Shown here piece by piece: positions 1-9,952 of a DNA stretch of 64,000 nt; position 1 is the first letter of the stretch; each line of letters opens with the position of its first letter. The translations under genes were made by a program, and so were the position numbers. This DNA comes from Thermoflexus sp. (lineage in GTDB: Bacteria > Chloroflexota > Anaerolineae > Aggregatilineales > Aggregatilineaceae): contig DYGX01000007.1 in assembly GCA_020724465.1 (NCBI GenBank), positions 1 through 64,000 on the forward strand. Reading direction: 5' to 3'. The notes beneath the pieces were generated by a model. It searched no databases. It was not told the origin of the DNA and saw nothing but the letters and a program-made list of their open reading frames with translations.

Positions 1-99
1 GCATTCGCGTTCGCCAACTCGACCGTTTCGCCGCTTAAATTGGCGAAGGTATTGTTATTGTAGGTGGGCAACCTTTCGGAAACCCAACAAAGGCCGCGC

Positions 100-2247
100 T
101 TAGCTATCAGGCGGCCGATCTGCTGGATCGGGCACAAAGCCGATGCGCTCCAACGCGGGTACGATCTCCGGATTCGACATAAACAGGCGCCAGGGCAGCC
201 CGGTCCGGTAATTCTCGATCATGACCACGATGGGCGCCTGGTTCAGCCCCATGAAGATGCTTGAGACGTAGTTCTTCGTCGGGTTGAACGCGTCGCGGAA
301 GCCGTAGATGCCCCAGAGCTGTTCCCCGCGCGCGTAGTAGAAATGCTTCAGGGCGCGCATCGACTCTTCGGGCGTGTAGGGGAAGGCGCTGAGGGCAGCC
401 GTCGGCGTGATCGTGCCGTTGTCCTGGCTGGAGCGCGGCTCGTGCGCCATATACCCGGTGTGATCGTCGCTGGCGGTCAGACCCCAGCAGTCCTCGCCAT
501 ATCCCCGGTAGCCGCCGGGATTGGCGACGCAGTAGCGGTAGTTGATCAGCGTGATGCGCCGGTTGTTCTCAAAGTAGTTGGTGAAGCGGTCGCGCCAGCC
601 GCGCGGATCGAAGCCCAGGAATGAATAGTGCGTGAAAAACAGCGGCCCGCCCGGCCCCACGCCGACCGGCAGCTCCACCCCGAAGTAGCTCCGCCCGTTG
701 GCATAGTGGTCCCCGGCGGTGGTCCGGCCCCAGTTCTGCCGGTACCGCTGCGCCCGCTTGGACTGCGACGCCCAGCCGGTGTCATACAGCGACGCCGGAA
801 CGGGGTGCGTCGGCGAGGCGATCGCCAGCAGATAGGCGATCATCGTCTCGTTCCAACCGATCAGCGGGTGGTCGATGTGAAAGCCGTCCGTGGGCGACCA
901 GTGCCAGTACAGATAGTCCGGGTCCGCCGGGTTGCGGTACCAGTCCCACTCGACTTCTTCCCACAGGCGCGTGATCCGCGCCCGGAGCGCGCGCTCCGCC
1001 GGGGTGTGGCGGTCGAAGTACTGGCGAGCGGTCAGCAGCCCCTGCATCAGGAACGCCGTCTCGACCAGATCGCCACCGTTGTCGTATTGCCCGAAATACG
1101 GCACGACCGACCCGTCGCGCCCGTCGAGGAAATGCGGCCAGACGCCGTGAAAGCGTTCAGCGCGTTCCAGAAAGCGCAGGATCTTGTCCAGGCGCTCGAG
1201 CGCCGCACCCCGCGTGACGAAACCGCGCTCGACCGCGACCGGCAGCGCGCTGATGCCGAACCCCGACGCGCCGAGCGCGACCAGATGCTCGTCACCCGGC
1301 ACGCACTCCAGCGCCATGCCCGCGTCCGGATGCGCTCGCTCCCAGTAGTAGCGAAAACACGCTTCCTGCACCATCGTCAGCAGGGCGTCGTCATCCAGCG
1401 GGGCCGTCTGCGCCGCCACCGTCTCCGAGGGTGGGGACGCGCGGTAGGCGCGGCTGACGGCACGAACCCGGTAATGAACCCTGGCCCCGGCCCGCCCCAC
1501 GTAATCGGTGTAGCGGTCGAACGCGGGGTTCTGGATGCCGACCGGCGCGAACGTCTCGCCGTCTTCGGAGCGTTCGATCAGCACGTACTCCAGCGCGGGA
1601 TCGGGCGGCAGCTCCCAGCGCAGATCGACGTGGCGGTCGTAGGCGCGCGCTTCCAACCGGGCCGGGGGTGTGACCGGCGTGTTGGTCGCGGCAAAGCGCA
1701 CTTTGATCTCGTCCAGGTAGAGCGTGTGCGGCAGATCGTCGTCAATCGACTGGGTGAAGACGATCCGCGCCGTCCGGCTGAAGTCGATCGCGGTCGTGAT
1801 GGGCGCGAAATCCGCAAATGGAATCTCAACGTACACCCACTGGCCGGCGGGCAGATCGCCCACCCGATCGTCCAGCCGGAGCGGGAGCGTCGACAGCCCG
1901 GTATCCAGCACAAGCTGGAGCATCGGCAGATGTTCGGCGTGGATCGGTGTTTCGGCGCAACACCAGAAAGCCAGCCGGTCACCTGTGAGACGCTGCGCGC
2001 GCCCCCGCCAGCGTTCCAGATGCACCGCGGCGTGCCAGTCTCCACCGGAGCCGGAGCGCCAGCTCAGCTTGAGGCTGTTGGGCGGGCTGACGAACTGCTC
2101 GCGGCTGACCGGCAGCTTGCCGTCCACCAGCTCCAGCGCGCTCGGCGCGATAGCGCGCCCGCTGCTGAAGTGGTAGGCGCCTTCCGTCAGGCTGTTGTCG
2201 AAAACCAGGTGGCGGTAGTAGCTGTCTTGCTCGGGCGGCAGAACCAT
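100..2247 (-). CDS. PF10091-type (GH144-like) beta-glucanase, no signal peptide
   Basis: The 715-residue product has three parts. Residues 1 to about 195 form a beta-rich domain resembling a carbohydrate-binding or jelly-roll module. Residues about 195-285 look like fibronectin type III. The rest resembles the (alpha/alpha)6 'glycoamylase' domain PF10091 found in GH144 endo-beta-1,2-glucanases and in cyclic beta-1,2-glucan synthases. Family-like motifs seen are GWNETM followed by SPTHP, and WGLTASDD followed by DNGTITP. No signal peptide or membrane segment is visible, so the enzyme is probably cytoplasmic, unlike its neighbour. The ATG at 2247 has GGAG nine bases upstream; the in-frame ATG at 2262 has no ribosome site. 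Substrate is inferred only from family and from the GH94 gene in the same locus. Confidence 0.75.
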   Translation of the reverse strand: MVLPPEQDSYYRHLVFDNSLTEGAYHFSSGRAIAPSALELVDGKLPVSREQFVSPPNSLKLSWRSGSGGDWHAAVHLERWRGRAQRLTGDRLAFWCCAETPIHAEHLPMLQLVLDTGLSTLPLRLDDRVGDLPAGQWVYVEIPFADFAPITTAIDFSRTARIVFTQSIDDDLPHTLYLDEIKVRFAATNTPVTPPARLEARAYDRHVDLRWELPPDPALEYVLIERSEDGETFAPVGIQNPAFDRYTDYVGRAGARVHYRVRAVSRAYRASPPSETVAAQTAPLDDDALLTMVQEACFRYYWERAHPDAGMALECVPGDEHLVALGASGFGISALPVAVERGFVTRGAALERLDKILRFLERAERFHGVWPHFLDGRDGSVVPYFGQYDNGGDLVETAFLMQGLLTARQYFDRHTPAERALRARITRLWEEVEWDWYRNPADPDYLYWHWSPTDGFHIDHPLIGWNETMIAYLLAIASPTHPVPASLYDTGWASQSKRAQRYRQNWGRTTAGDHYANGRSYFGVELPVGVGPGGPLFFTHYSFLGFDPRGWRDRFTNYFENNRRITLINYRYCVANPGGYRGYGEDCWGLTASDDHTGYMAHEPRSSQDNGTITPTAALSAFPYTPEESMRALKHFYYARGEQLWGIYGFRDAFNPTKNYVSSIFMGLNQAPIVVMIENYRTGLPWRLFMSNPEIVPALERIGFVPDPADRPPDS

Positions 2248-2282
2248 CGCTTCAGTCTCCATCGTTGGGTGGCGTGCGCTGG

Positions 2283-2312
2283 AAAAGGGGCGGCTCGCGA
2301 TCCGGCCGCCCC
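2283..2312 (-). terminator. Rho-independent terminator after the secreted glucanase gene
   Basis: On the minus strand a perfect 8-bp stem GGGGCGGC/GCCGCCCC (2305-2312 with 2287-2294) is followed directly by TTTT. It lies 33 bases past the stop codon of the 808-residue glucanase gene and before the next glucanase gene, so the latter probably needs read-through or its own promoter. Confidence 0.6.
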
Positions 2313-2345
2313 TCGCAAAAACCCGGCAGCAGGCGCGCCGCGCGC

Positions 2346-4772
2346 CTAGCCGCCCTTCACTTCTTCAAGATAGGCGGGCGTGACCGCGTAGTCGCCCGCG
2401 CTCTCGACAAAACCCATCGCCTCAAGCGCCTGCTGGACCGGCTCAAGCTGCATGAACAGGTCCCAGACGAAGCCGTCCTGATAGTTGGTGATCATCAGCA
2501 GAATGTCGCCCTGGTCGATCCCGATATGTTCGACGGAGTACCAGTCTTCGGCGGCGTTGATCGCGCTGACAAACCCGTATTCGCGCCAGACCTTCGGGCC
2601 GTATTCGCGCAGCATGGCGCGCATCCCCTCAAGCGCCGCGTCCGGCGTGAAGGGCAGGCAGGCGATCGAGGCGTAGGGTGCGATCGTGCCGTCGTGATTG
2701 CCGCCGTTCGCGCCATAGGCCCGGTAGCCGCGCGGCCCATCCGACGCGCTGATGCCCCACACGCCGTTCTGATAGGTGGCGTAGATGTCGGCGTTGGCCT
2801 CGCTGAAGGCGCGGTTACGCTCGCACGCCATCCGCGTGTTGTTGAAGTAGTTGGCGTAGGCGTCTTCCTTGCCCGCCAGGTTCAGGAACGCCAGCGGATA
2901 CTGGTAGACGAACAGCGGCTCCGAGGGCAGGTAGATGTAGCCTTCCTGGGTGTTGACCGGGCGCTTCCACCGATCCCACGTCTCCGCCGGGATGGGGTGC
3001 GTCGGCGAGCCGATCGCCAGCACATACAGCAGCAGGCTCTCGTCGAAGTGATCCCACGTGGCGCTCAGGAAGCCGAGGTCCGGCTTCCAGCCCATCGAGA
3101 CCATGTTGGTGTTCGCCATCATCCACTGCCAGTCCATCTGCTCGTAGAGCTGGCGGGCCAGCGCCTCGACCTCGGTGCCCTGGAAGTACTGGCCGGCGGT
3201 CAGCGCCCCGGCAATGAACAGCGCGCTGTCAATCGACGAAACCTCGCTGCTCCACACGCGCTCGCCGGTCTCCATATCGACGAAGTGATAGAAAAAGCCG
3301 TTCTGCCCCTGCACGCCGCCCTCGGCGAACGTCCGCAGCGTTACCAGCGCGCGCTCGTAGCCCTGGTTGTACGTAATCCAGCCGCGATCGATCCCGATCG
3401 GGATCGCCGCCAGCCCGAACCCTACCGCCGCGATGCTCGACGGCGAGTCCAGCGTGCTGCGGTCCTTGATCAGCCCGTTGTCCGGATTCGCCTCGTACCA
3501 GAAGTAGTCAAACGTCTCATGCGCCACTGCGTCCAGCAGCCCGACATCGTCCAGCGACAGCAGCAACGCCACCTCACGCTCGTACACCGTGTCGGCGGTC
3601 AGCGGCGCGGCTTCTCCGGCGGCCTCGGCGGGTTCTGCCTCAGGCGCGGGCGCCAGCGTGATGCTGCCCAGATAGAACGGCTCGGTCAGCACGATTTTGT
3701 TCTCGTTGGCGTCGGCGTGGAAGAACGCCAGATAGAGCAGATAGGCGCCGTTGGTGTTGATGCGCTGCATCACCGGATCGAGCACGAAGACGGCGCGCGT
3801 CCAGCCCGAGTCGCCTTCGATCTGGCCGAACAGCCCGCCGGCCCAGGTCCACTCTTCCGTGATCTCGGCCAGGCCCATAAACACCCGGTTGGGGTTGACG
3901 GCGTTCTCCGGCGGCAGGTACAGCTCCAGCTCGACCTGGCCGTGCGTGATCCAGTCTTGCAGGTTATTCCCACTCACCGGGAACGACAGCTTCGTTTCGT
4001 CCGCCGTGCCGCTGGGGATCACCTGAAGCGACTGCGCGCCGGACGGAGTCAGCACATCGGCGCTCTGGGCGAAATCGGACCCGGTGTTATCGTCGCCGAG
4101 CATGCCGGGGTTCTTCGCTTCCCACGCCGCCCAGAGGATCGGCTCGGTCGCGGCTGGCGCTCCGGTTTCGGGCGCGGCCTCTGCACCGCTAAGGACCATG
4201 CTCCCCAGATAGAACGGCTCGGTCAGCGGGGTTTTGTTATCGTTCTCGTCGGCATAGAAGAACGACAGATAGATCATGTAGCTGGCGTCCGGATCGGGGG
4301 CGCGCATGGCAGCATCCGGCGTGTAGACGACCTCGTTCCAGCCAGCTTGCGCTTGGGTTTCGCTGAACACACCGCCAACCCATGTCCATTCACCGCCGAC
4401 ATCCGCCATCCCCATGAAGAAGCGATTCGGGTTGAGCGCGTTTTCTTCCGGCAGGTACACGTCCAGCGCGACCTGCCGGTGCGTCGCCCACTCCTGCAGG
4501 TCCGCCCCGCTGACCGGAAAGGCGAGCTTGGTCTCTTCGGCGGAACCGCCCGGCGTCACCTGGAGCGTGGGCGCGCCGGACGGCGAGAGCACGTCCTCGC
4601 TGAACGCGAAGGACGAGCCGCTGTTGTCGTCGCCCAGCGTGCTTATGTCCTTATTCTCCCACGCAGCCCAGACGATCCCCTCGTCCTGCGCGATGGAAAC
4701 CGTGGGACGCACGCCTGCTGCCATCAGCACGACAGCCGCGATCAGCACAATTGACATCAACCGTTTGCTCAT
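2346..4772 (-). CDS. Secreted PF10091-type (GH144-like) glucanase with duplicated N-terminal module
   Basis: The 808-residue product begins with a Sec signal peptide (about residues 1-29, ending near SIAQD). Two copies of a 162-residue beta-sandwich-like module follow, at residues 33-194 and 212-373, then a short Ala/Glu/Pro linker and a C-terminal PF10091-like catalytic domain from about residue 400. Family-like motifs include SPTHPIP and [11 protein letters not shown]. The duplicated modules are probably carbohydrate-binding. The enzyme likely cuts extracellular glucan for the importer encoded across the divergent promoter. The ATG at 4772 is chosen because AAGGAG lies six bases upstream; an in-frame TTG at 4793 would place the ribosome site inside the gene. 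The operator-like sites at 4867 and 4956 lie upstream. Confidence 0.78.
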   Translation of the reverse strand: MSKRLMSIVLIAAVVLMAAGVRPTVSIAQDEGIVWAAWENKDISTLGDDNSGSSFAFSEDVLSPSGAPTLQVTPGGSAEETKLAFPVSGADLQEWATHRQVALDVYLPEENALNPNRFFMGMADVGGEWTWVGGVFSETQAQAGWNEVVYTPDAAMRAPDPDASYMIYLSFFYADENDNKTPLTEPFYLGSMVLSGAEAAPETGAPAATEPILWAAWEAKNPGMLGDDNTGSDFAQSADVLTPSGAQSLQVIPSGTADETKLSFPVSGNNLQDWITHGQVELELYLPPENAVNPNRVFMGLAEITEEWTWAGGLFGQIEGDSGWTRAVFVLDPVMQRINTNGAYLLYLAFFHADANENKIVLTEPFYLGSITLAPAPEAEPAEAAGEAAPLTADTVYEREVALLLSLDDVGLLDAVAHETFDYFWYEANPDNGLIKDRSTLDSPSSIAAVGFGLAAIPIGIDRGWITYNQGYERALVTLRTFAEGGVQGQNGFFYHFVDMETGERVWSSEVSSIDSALFIAGALTAGQYFQGTEVEALARQLYEQMDWQWMMANTNMVSMGWKPDLGFLSATWDHFDESLLLYVLAIGSPTHPIPAETWDRWKRPVNTQEGYIYLPSEPLFVYQYPLAFLNLAGKEDAYANYFNNTRMACERNRAFSEANADIYATYQNGVWGISASDGPRGYRAYGANGGNHDGTIAPYASIACLPFTPDAALEGMRAMLREYGPKVWREYGFVSAINAAEDWYSVEHIGIDQGDILLMITNYQDGFVWDLFMQLEPVQQALEAMGFVESAGDYAVTPAYLEEVKGG
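3654..4676 (-). repeat. Tandem in-gene duplication of a 162-residue module
   Basis: Residues 33-194 (4191-4676) and 212-373 (3654-4139) of the secreted glucanase align without any gap at a constant offset of 179 residues. By hand count 93 of 162 positions are identical. Shared anchors are WAAWE, LGDDN, TKL.FPVSG, NPNR.FMG, EWTW and LTEPFYLGS. The copies are separated by a 17-residue Ala/Glu/Pro linker. Confidence 0.9.
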
Positions 4773-4866
4773 GATGAACTCCTTACCCCTCAATGACTAT
4801 TTGCTGCAGTGAATCAGTTGCGATGAGCTGGAGCCGGGCGCGGACAGATGGCCGGGCGGCTCGTGG

Positions 4867-4880
4867 GCAAAGCGTTTTTA
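4867..4880. promoter_or_regulatory. LacI/cre-like operator 1
   Basis: The sequence GCAAAGCGTTTTTA matches the AAAGCGTTT core shared by three sites around this LacI gene and resembles LacI/CcpA-type operators with a central CG. It lies in the divergent region between the secreted glucanase gene and the regulator gene. Confidence 0.45.
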
Positions 4881-4927
4881 CCAGGATGGCTTCATCTCTG
4901 AGCGAAAAAATCACCCCTTTCAATCTC

Positions 4928-4956
4928 TTGCGCGACAGACTGGAACCTGATACGAT
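4928..4956 (+). promoter_or_regulatory. Predicted promoter of the first lacI-type gene
   Basis: TTGCGC (4928-4933), a 17-bp spacer and TACGAT (4951-4956) form a plausible sigma-70 promoter 50 bp before the start codon. The operator-like site at 4956-4969 overlaps the end of the -10 element and the expected start, which fits autorepression. Confidence 0.4.
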
Positions 4957-4969
4957 AAAAGCGTTTACA
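4956..4969. promoter_or_regulatory. LacI/cre-like operator 2
   Basis: TAAAAGCGTTTACA is the best of the three AAAGCGTTT sites and closely resembles a CcpA-type cre or LacI-family operator. It overlaps the predicted -10/+1 of the regulator gene at 5005. Confidence 0.5.
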
Positions 4970-5004
4970 GCGCCGCATTTTCTATCGTATCACAAGATTT
5001 GCAG

Positions 5005-6018
5005 ATGGCAGCAACAATTTTTGACGTCGCCCAGCACGCAGGAGTATCTATCGGCACGGTATCGCGCGTCTTCAACAACCGCGACCGCGTCCATCCCGAG
5101 ACGCGCGAGCGCGTGCTGCGCGCCATTCGCGAGCTGAACTACCAGCCGAACGCGCTGGCGCGCGGGCTTGCCAGCCAGCAAACCGACACGCTCGGGCTGG
5201 TGATCCCCCAGGTCAACGATCCGTTTTTCTTTGAGATCGTGCGCGGCGTGGAAGATGCCGCTTCCGCGGCGGGCTATAACCTGCTGATCGCCAGCCAGCC
5301 GCGCCAGCCGGGCGAGCATTCGTACCTGCGCCTGTTCCACCGCGGCCACGTGGACGCGATGGTGCTGGTGGCGATCGATGTCCTGGCGCACGAAGTGCAG
5401 GCCATCATCGATCGCGGGGTGCCGATCGTGCTCGTGCAGCAGGACGTCGGCCGCAATATCCCGACCTTCCTGGCCGACAACTACTACGGCGCCCGCACCT
5501 TGATCGAGCACCTGGTCGATGTACACGGCTACCGGCGCGTGGCGTTCATCTCCGGCACCGACTACACGCCGGACAGCCGCGAGCGGCTGCGCGGGCTGCG
5601 CGACGTGCTGGCCGAGCGCGGCCTGGATCTGCCCGCCGCCTATATCACACACGGCGACTATCTGCGCGGCAGCGGCTACCGCGCCATGCAGAAGCTGCTC
5701 GACCTGCCCGCGCGTCCGGAAGCCGTCTTTGCCGCCAACGACCAGATGGCCGCCGACGCGATCATCGCGGCGCAGGCGCGCGGCCTGAGCGTCCCGGATG
5801 ATGTCGCCGTGGTGGGCTTCGACGACGTGCCGATGGCCAGTTACGTCAGCCCACCGCTGACTACCGTCAGCCAGCCGGTCTATGAGTTGGGGTGGCAGGC
5901 CGCCCGTCTGGCGCTCGAAGCCAGCCGCGAGGACGCCGGCGCCCGGCCCATCACGCCGCGCATGGTCCAACTGCCGACGACGCTGGTCGTTCGCCGCTCG
6001 TGCGGCTGCGCCGGCTAG
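5005..6018 (+). CDS. LacI-family transcriptional regulator of the glucan locus
   Basis: The 337-residue protein has an N-terminal LacI helix-turn-helix (DVAQHAGVSIGTVSRVFN), a hinge helix around QPNALARGL and a C-terminal periplasmic-binding-protein fold for a sugar effector, with the usual VGFDD motif near the end. It is transcribed away from the glucanase genes and toward the importer and GH94 genes, so it probably represses both until an oligosaccharide is present. The C-terminus ends in a CGC motif. ATG 5005 is preferred; a TTG two codons upstream is possible. Operator-like sites at 4867, 4956 and 6061 flank the gene. Confidence 0.9.
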   Translation: MAATIFDVAQHAGVSIGTVSRVFNNRDRVHPETRERVLRAIRELNYQPNALARGLASQQTDTLGLVIPQVNDPFFFEIVRGVEDAASAAGYNLLIASQPRQPGEHSYLRLFHRGHVDAMVLVAIDVLAHEVQAIIDRGVPIVLVQQDVGRNIPTFLADNYYGARTLIEHLVDVHGYRRVAFISGTDYTPDSRERLRGLRDVLAERGLDLPAAYITHGDYLRGSGYRAMQKLLDLPARPEAVFAANDQMAADAIIAAQARGLSVPDDVAVVGFDDVPMASYVSPPLTTVSQPVYELGWQAARLALEASREDAGARPITPRMVQLPTTLVVRRSCGCAG

Positions 6019-6060
6019 GGCAAGCCGTCCCGCAAGGGCAGCTCTTTCTTATCCGGCGTG

Positions 6061-6074
6061 TAAAAGCGTTTTAA
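6061..6074. promoter_or_regulatory. LacI/cre-like operator 3
   Basis: TAAAAGCGTTTTAA lies between the regulator gene and the binding-protein gene. It shares the AAAAGCGTTT core with the 4956 site, so the importer operon is probably controlled by the same repressor. Confidence 0.5.
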
Positions 6075-6167
6075 TCAAGGATGTGAAGTATCACGGTGAG
6101 CAGCACAACCGGCTCACCGGCCCCAGTCGAAAAGTCCGGTTTTCGGTTTGCAGAAGGAGAATTGTTC

Positions 6168-7466
6168 ATGTTTGCTCCACACACTCTCTCTCGTCGGATC
6201 CCATTTGTTTTCATTCTGATCGTTGTGCTGCTGGCCGGGGCTGTCGCCAGCGCGCAGGAGCCGCCCATGGCCAATTCGATCCGCGTCTCGGTCGTGGCCG
6301 GCGCCATGCAAGACACCATGACCAAGCTGGTCAACGCCTACCAGGCAGCCAATCCGGGCGTGACCGTCACGCTGGAACTGGAGCCGGAAGGCGGCGCGTT
6401 CCAGGCGCTGATCGCGGCGGGCAACCAGCCCGACCTGATCATCACCTCGTTCGGCCCGCAGCTTGGCACCCTCGCCGAGCAGGGCGCGGCGGTGGCGCTG
6501 GAAGAGCTGCCCGGCGCGGACGAGCTGTTCGCCCGGCTGGAGCCGGCGTCGGTCCAGCGGCTCTACGGTCACAACTATTACGTCCCGGTTGGGGCGGATG
6601 TCACGCTCATGATCTACAACAAGGCGCTGTTCGAAGAAGCCGGCCTGGATCCCGACAACCCGCCCAAGACCTGGGACGAATTCCTGGCGGCGATCGAGGC
6701 GATCGACGCGCTCCCGCCGCGTGAGAACGGCGACGACGTCTACGGGACTGTCTTCTGGAACGAGGCGCTGCAATGGGGCGGCTGGTACTGGAACATGCTC
6801 CAGCCGATCTACCTCAACGCCAATCAGGGGCGGTGCCAGCTTTTGAACAACCTGGCGACCGACATCATCTTCGACCGCGAGGAATGCGCGCTGGATAAGT
6901 TCTTCGAGTTCACGCGCGCCGCCCAGCAGTTCGCCCCGCCGACCATGGAGAAGAACTTCTTCAGCCGCACCATCGGCACGTGGCTGCAGTACGGCTACTC
7001 GTGGGAGCCGAACCTGCAATCCGCGGCGGGCGAGCCGATGGTGATTGGCGAGGATGTCGGCGTGGCGCCGGTGCCCGTGCCCGAAGAGGGCGACACGTCC
7101 TTCACGACCTTCGGTGGCCGCGCGGCCATGATCTTGAAGACCACGCCGGAGCGTGAGGCTCGCGCCTGGCACTTCCTCAACTTCCTGATGGAAGACGAGA
7201 ACAACTACCTGTTCATCACCGAGCTGGGCTATCTGCCGGTGGTGACCGCACTGCGCGACGATCCCTACTTCCAGGAAGAAGCGCGCCGGCCGTTCGTCGA
7301 GCTGTTGGAGCATGGCTATATCCCCGAGCAGTTCGCCACGGCTGAGCGTGTGGCGGCGGCCCTGCAGGGGGTCTACCAGCAGGTTGTCGTCGAGGGGTCG
7401 GTTCCGCTTGAAGATGCGGTGGCCCTCGCAGCCGAAAAGGCCCGCGAAGCCATCCAGGCGCCGTAA
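6168..7466 (+). CDS. CUT1 sugar ABC importer, substrate-binding protein
   Basis: The 432-residue protein is a family-1 extracellular solute-binding protein. It has a signal peptide ending near AVASAQE, then a MalE-like fold. Diagnostic stretches are the N-terminal NAYQAANPGVTVTLE and the YNKALFEEAGLDPDNPPKTWDEF segment common to this family. No lipobox cysteine is seen at the cleavage site. ATG 6168 follows AGAAGGAGAA; the longer in-frame extension to 6096 would bury that ribosome site. Two permease genes follow after a hairpin. The ligand is probably a beta-gluco-oligosaccharide, judged from the neighbouring glucanases and GH94 enzyme; the sequence itself does not show it. Confidence 0.88.
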   Translation: MFAPHTLSRRIPFVFILIVVLLAGAVASAQEPPMANSIRVSVVAGAMQDTMTKLVNAYQAANPGVTVTLELEPEGGAFQALIAAGNQPDLIITSFGPQLGTLAEQGAAVALEELPGADELFARLEPASVQRLYGHNYYVPVGADVTLMIYNKALFEEAGLDPDNPPKTWDEFLAAIEAIDALPPRENGDDVYGTVFWNEALQWGGWYWNMLQPIYLNANQGRCQLLNNLATDIIFDREECALDKFFEFTRAAQQFAPPTMEKNFFSRTIGTWLQYGYSWEPNLQSAAGEPMVIGEDVGVAPVPVPEEGDTSFTTFGGRAAMILKTTPEREARAWHFLNFLMEDENNYLFITELGYLPVVTALRDDPYFQEEARRPFVELLEHGYIPEQFATAERVAAALQGVYQQVVVEGSVPLEDAVALAAEKAREAIQAP

Positions 7467-7481
7467 GCAGCTTGGAGCTGT

Positions 7482-7515
7482 GGCTGGCGGTGCAGGGCAG
7501 CCTGTGCCGCCAGCC
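7482..7515 (+). terminator. Intercistronic hairpin between binding-protein and permease genes
   Basis: GGCTGGCGG (7482-7490) pairs perfectly with CCGCCAGCC (7507-7515), and CAGG/CCTG pair inside the loop. There is no T-tract, so it is more likely a partial terminator or mRNA-stabilising stem than a full stop. Confidence 0.6.
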
Positions 7516-7559
7516 GTTTCATCACCCGGCCTGTAGGGCTTGTGACTGAGGATGGTGCC

Positions 7560-8492
7560 ATGACCTCACTTCAGGCCACCCGCGCCATGCCGCAGGGGAC
7601 GCCCTTGTGGCTCCGCATCCGGCGCAACGCCTGGGGCTATGTCTTCGTTTCGCCCTGGGTTGTGCTGTATATGATCTTCGGGCTGTACCCGCTGATCCTC
7701 TCGTTCTACCTGACGTTCTTCACCTACTCCTTTGTCACGCCGGAAAACCGGGCCTTTGTGGGCGTGGGCAACTGGGTCGGCGGCGCGACCGATCCGCTGT
7801 TTTGGAAGGCACTCTACAACATCGTTCTGAACCAGGCCGTCTTCATCACGCTCAAGAACGGAATCGGGCTGCTGACCGCGGCGCTGCTGTTCCGCATCAC
7901 CTGGGGCGCACGCTTCTTCCGCACCATCTACTTCTTGCCCGTCATCACCTCTACCGTGGTCCTGATGACCATCGGCGACAACCTCGCCAGCCCCGGCGGC
8001 CCGATCCAGCGCTGGATGATCAACGCCGGCATCCTGTCGGGGCCGTCGTTCTGGAAGTCGGACAACACGCTTCCCATGATCGTGATCGCGCTGATCAACA
8101 CCTGGAAGTGGTTCGGCATCAGCACTGTGATCCTGCTGGCAGGCATGTACGGCATCGATCCTCGCCTCTACGAAGCCGCCGCCGTCGACGGAGCGCGGGG
8201 ATGGGATATGTTCCGCCGGATCACGCTGCCGCTGCTGCGCCCGCAGTTGTTCTTCCTGCTGGTGGTCGATGTGATCAACGGGCTGCAAATGTTCACCGAA
8301 GTCTTCAGCATCGGGTTCAACGTCTACGGCGGCATCAACAACCAGGCGCTGACGCCGGTGCTGTACCTCTACGCGCAGGCCTTCGACCGGTCGAATGTGG
8401 GCTACGCGTCCACGCTGGGGCTGCTGCTGGCGTTCATCATTGCCGGGCTGACCGCCATCCAGTTTAGGTTCATCCGCTCCGAAGCGGACTAG
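7560..8492 (+). CDS. CUT1 sugar ABC importer, permease (MalF type)
   Basis: The 310-residue integral membrane protein has about six transmembrane helices. The cytoplasmic EAA loop is seen as EAAAVDGARGWDMFRRITLPLL near residue 210. It pairs with the MalG-type protein encoded 9 bp downstream to form the channel. ATG 7560 follows GAGGA at good spacing; a GTG six codons upstream is the alternative. The predicted N-terminal region is short and lacks the large periplasmic loop of enterobacterial MalF. Confidence 0.9.
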   Translation: MTSLQATRAMPQGTPLWLRIRRNAWGYVFVSPWVVLYMIFGLYPLILSFYLTFFTYSFVTPENRAFVGVGNWVGGATDPLFWKALYNIVLNQAVFITLKNGIGLLTAALLFRITWGARFFRTIYFLPVITSTVVLMTIGDNLASPGGPIQRWMINAGILSGPSFWKSDNTLPMIVIALINTWKWFGISTVILLAGMYGIDPRLYEAAAVDGARGWDMFRRITLPLLRPQLFFLLVVDVINGLQMFTEVFSIGFNVYGGINNQALTPVLYLYAQAFDRSNVGYASTLGLLLAFIIAGLTAIQFRFIRSEAD

Positions 8493-8501
8493 GAGAGCGC
8501 C

Positions 8502-9335
8502 ATGAACCAGCTCAAGCGCGTTTCGCTCTCCCAACTGCTCATCTACGCGGTGCTGACGATCGGCGCGGTGGTCGTCGTCTACCCGTTCTTCTTTATGGTC
8601 AACAACTCGTTCAAGACGGGCCGCGAGATCATGCACTCGCCCGCCGCGCTGCCTACAGAGATCACGCTGCGGGGCTATACCGGGGTGTTCGAGGAGCTGA
8701 ACGTCCTGCTGCTGTTTAAAAACTCGCTGATTCTGGCCGTCTCGATCACGCTCCTCAATGCGCTCCTGAGCGCGCTGGCCGGCTATGCCTTCGCTAAGAT
8801 CCCGTTTCCCGGCCGGGGCCGGATCTTCGGCTTTATGCTGCTCACCATGATGATCCCCGGCGTTCTGTTCCTGATTCCGACCTACGTCTTCATCTACAAC
8901 CTTGGCTGGGTGGGGCGCTACGAAGCGCTGATCGTGCCGTCGGCGGTGTCGGTCTTCAATATCTTTCTGGTGCGCCAGTTCATGCTCGGCATCCCAGACG
9001 AGCTGGTCGAGGCGGCGCGCATCGACGGCGCGGGCGAGATCACGATCTTCACGCGCATCATCCTGCCGCTGGCACGCCCCGCTCTGGCGACGGTCGCCAT
9101 CCTGACCTTTATGGGAAGCTGGAACGACTTCTTCGGACCGCTGCTCTATCTCAACCGGCCGGACCGCTGGACGCTCCAGCTTGGGCTGCTGCAGTTTCGC
9201 GGCACCGTCCCCGGCGAGAACTCCGAGCAGATCTGGGCGCTGACCACCCTGATCACCCTGCCGATCGTCGTGGTCTACTTCTTTATTCAGGAGCAGTTTG
9301 TCAAAGCGTTCGCCAACGTATCGCTGAGCAAGTAA
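8502..9335 (+). CDS. CUT1 sugar ABC importer, permease (MalG type)
   Basis: The 277-residue protein has six predicted membrane helices and a clear EAA loop (EAARIDGAGEITIFTRIILPLARP). The length is typical of MalG-type permeases. AGGAG precedes the ATG. No ATPase gene follows, so an MsmX/MalK-like ATPase encoded elsewhere must energise the transporter. Confidence 0.92.
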   Translation: MNQLKRVSLSQLLIYAVLTIGAVVVVYPFFFMVNNSFKTGREIMHSPAALPTEITLRGYTGVFEELNVLLLFKNSLILAVSITLLNALLSALAGYAFAKIPFPGRGRIFGFMLLTMMIPGVLFLIPTYVFIYNLGWVGRYEALIVPSAVSVFNIFLVRQFMLGIPDELVEAARIDGAGEITIFTRIILPLARPALATVAILTFMGSWNDFFGPLLYLNRPDRWTLQLGLLQFRGTVPGENSEQIWALTTLITLPIVVVYFFIQEQFVKAFANVSLSK

Positions 9336-9339
9336 GCTG

Positions 9340-9930
9340 ATGGCCGAAATGACGCTCCCGACAACTCCCACACCCGCCCCGGTTCGCGCCCGGCCTTCGC
9401 GCGCGCTGCTGCTGATCGGCGGCGCGATCCTGATCTTCGCGGCGACGTATGTGCTCGCCTGGTGGGATGCGTATCGCCTGACCAGCGCCTATATCCAGGA
9501 CGCGGACCGCAGCTACGAGGAAGGCCGCTATCTCGACGCCCTGACCGGCTACGAAGCGTTCGACCAGACCACCCGCAAGTATGTGCCCTACGGCGGCTAT
9601 CTCCAGGTCGAGCGGATCTGGTCGAACCCGTACGCCTTCCCCGTGCCGGACGCCGTCGAGAAAGCGCGTGCGCGGATCGACGACATTATCTACACGCGCC
9701 TGACACTGGAAGATGCCGAGACGTTTGTGCAGCGAAACATTGGACGCAGCAACCCCGCGATGGGGTTGATCTACCTGCGCCTAGGCGAGCTGTACGAGGA
9801 AGCAGGCGAGCTGCGCGACGCCGAAGATATCTACGAGTCGATCCCCGATCTGTTCCCCAACGACGAGGAACTGATCGCGCGGGCGCGCGCCGATCTCGAA
9901 CGGCTTCGCCAGACACTCGCGGATGGCTAA
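9340..9930 (+). CDS. Membrane-anchored TPR-like protein
   Basis: The 196-residue product has a Thr/Pro-rich N-terminus, one transmembrane helix at about residues 24-42, and a helical C-terminal part with TPR-like pairs (YEEGRYLDALTGYE near residue 60 and LGELYEEAGELRDAEDIYE near residue 148). It starts four bases after the MalG-type gene and is followed at once by the GH94 gene, so it belongs to the operon. I do not recognise a named family. It could scaffold the importer or a secreted enzyme, but that is a guess. The ribosome site is weak. Confidence 0.7.
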   Translation: MAEMTLPTTPTPAPVRARPSRALLLIGGAILIFAATYVLAWWDAYRLTSAYIQDADRSYEEGRYLDALTGYEAFDQTTRKYVPYGGYLQVERIWSNPYAFPVPDAVEKARARIDDIIYTRLTLEDAETFVQRNIGRSNPAMGLIYLRLGELYEEAGELRDAEDIYESIPDLFPNDEELIARARADLERLRQTLADG

Positions 9931-9952
9931 CTTTAGGGACGAACAAACAACG

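Noticed and set aside
628-4754. Very long open frames on the plus strand opposite the two glucanase genes
   Set aside because: They are Arg/Pro/His-rich, match no family and mirror real genes in high-GC DNA. The minus-strand frames have signal peptides, motifs and ribosome sites.
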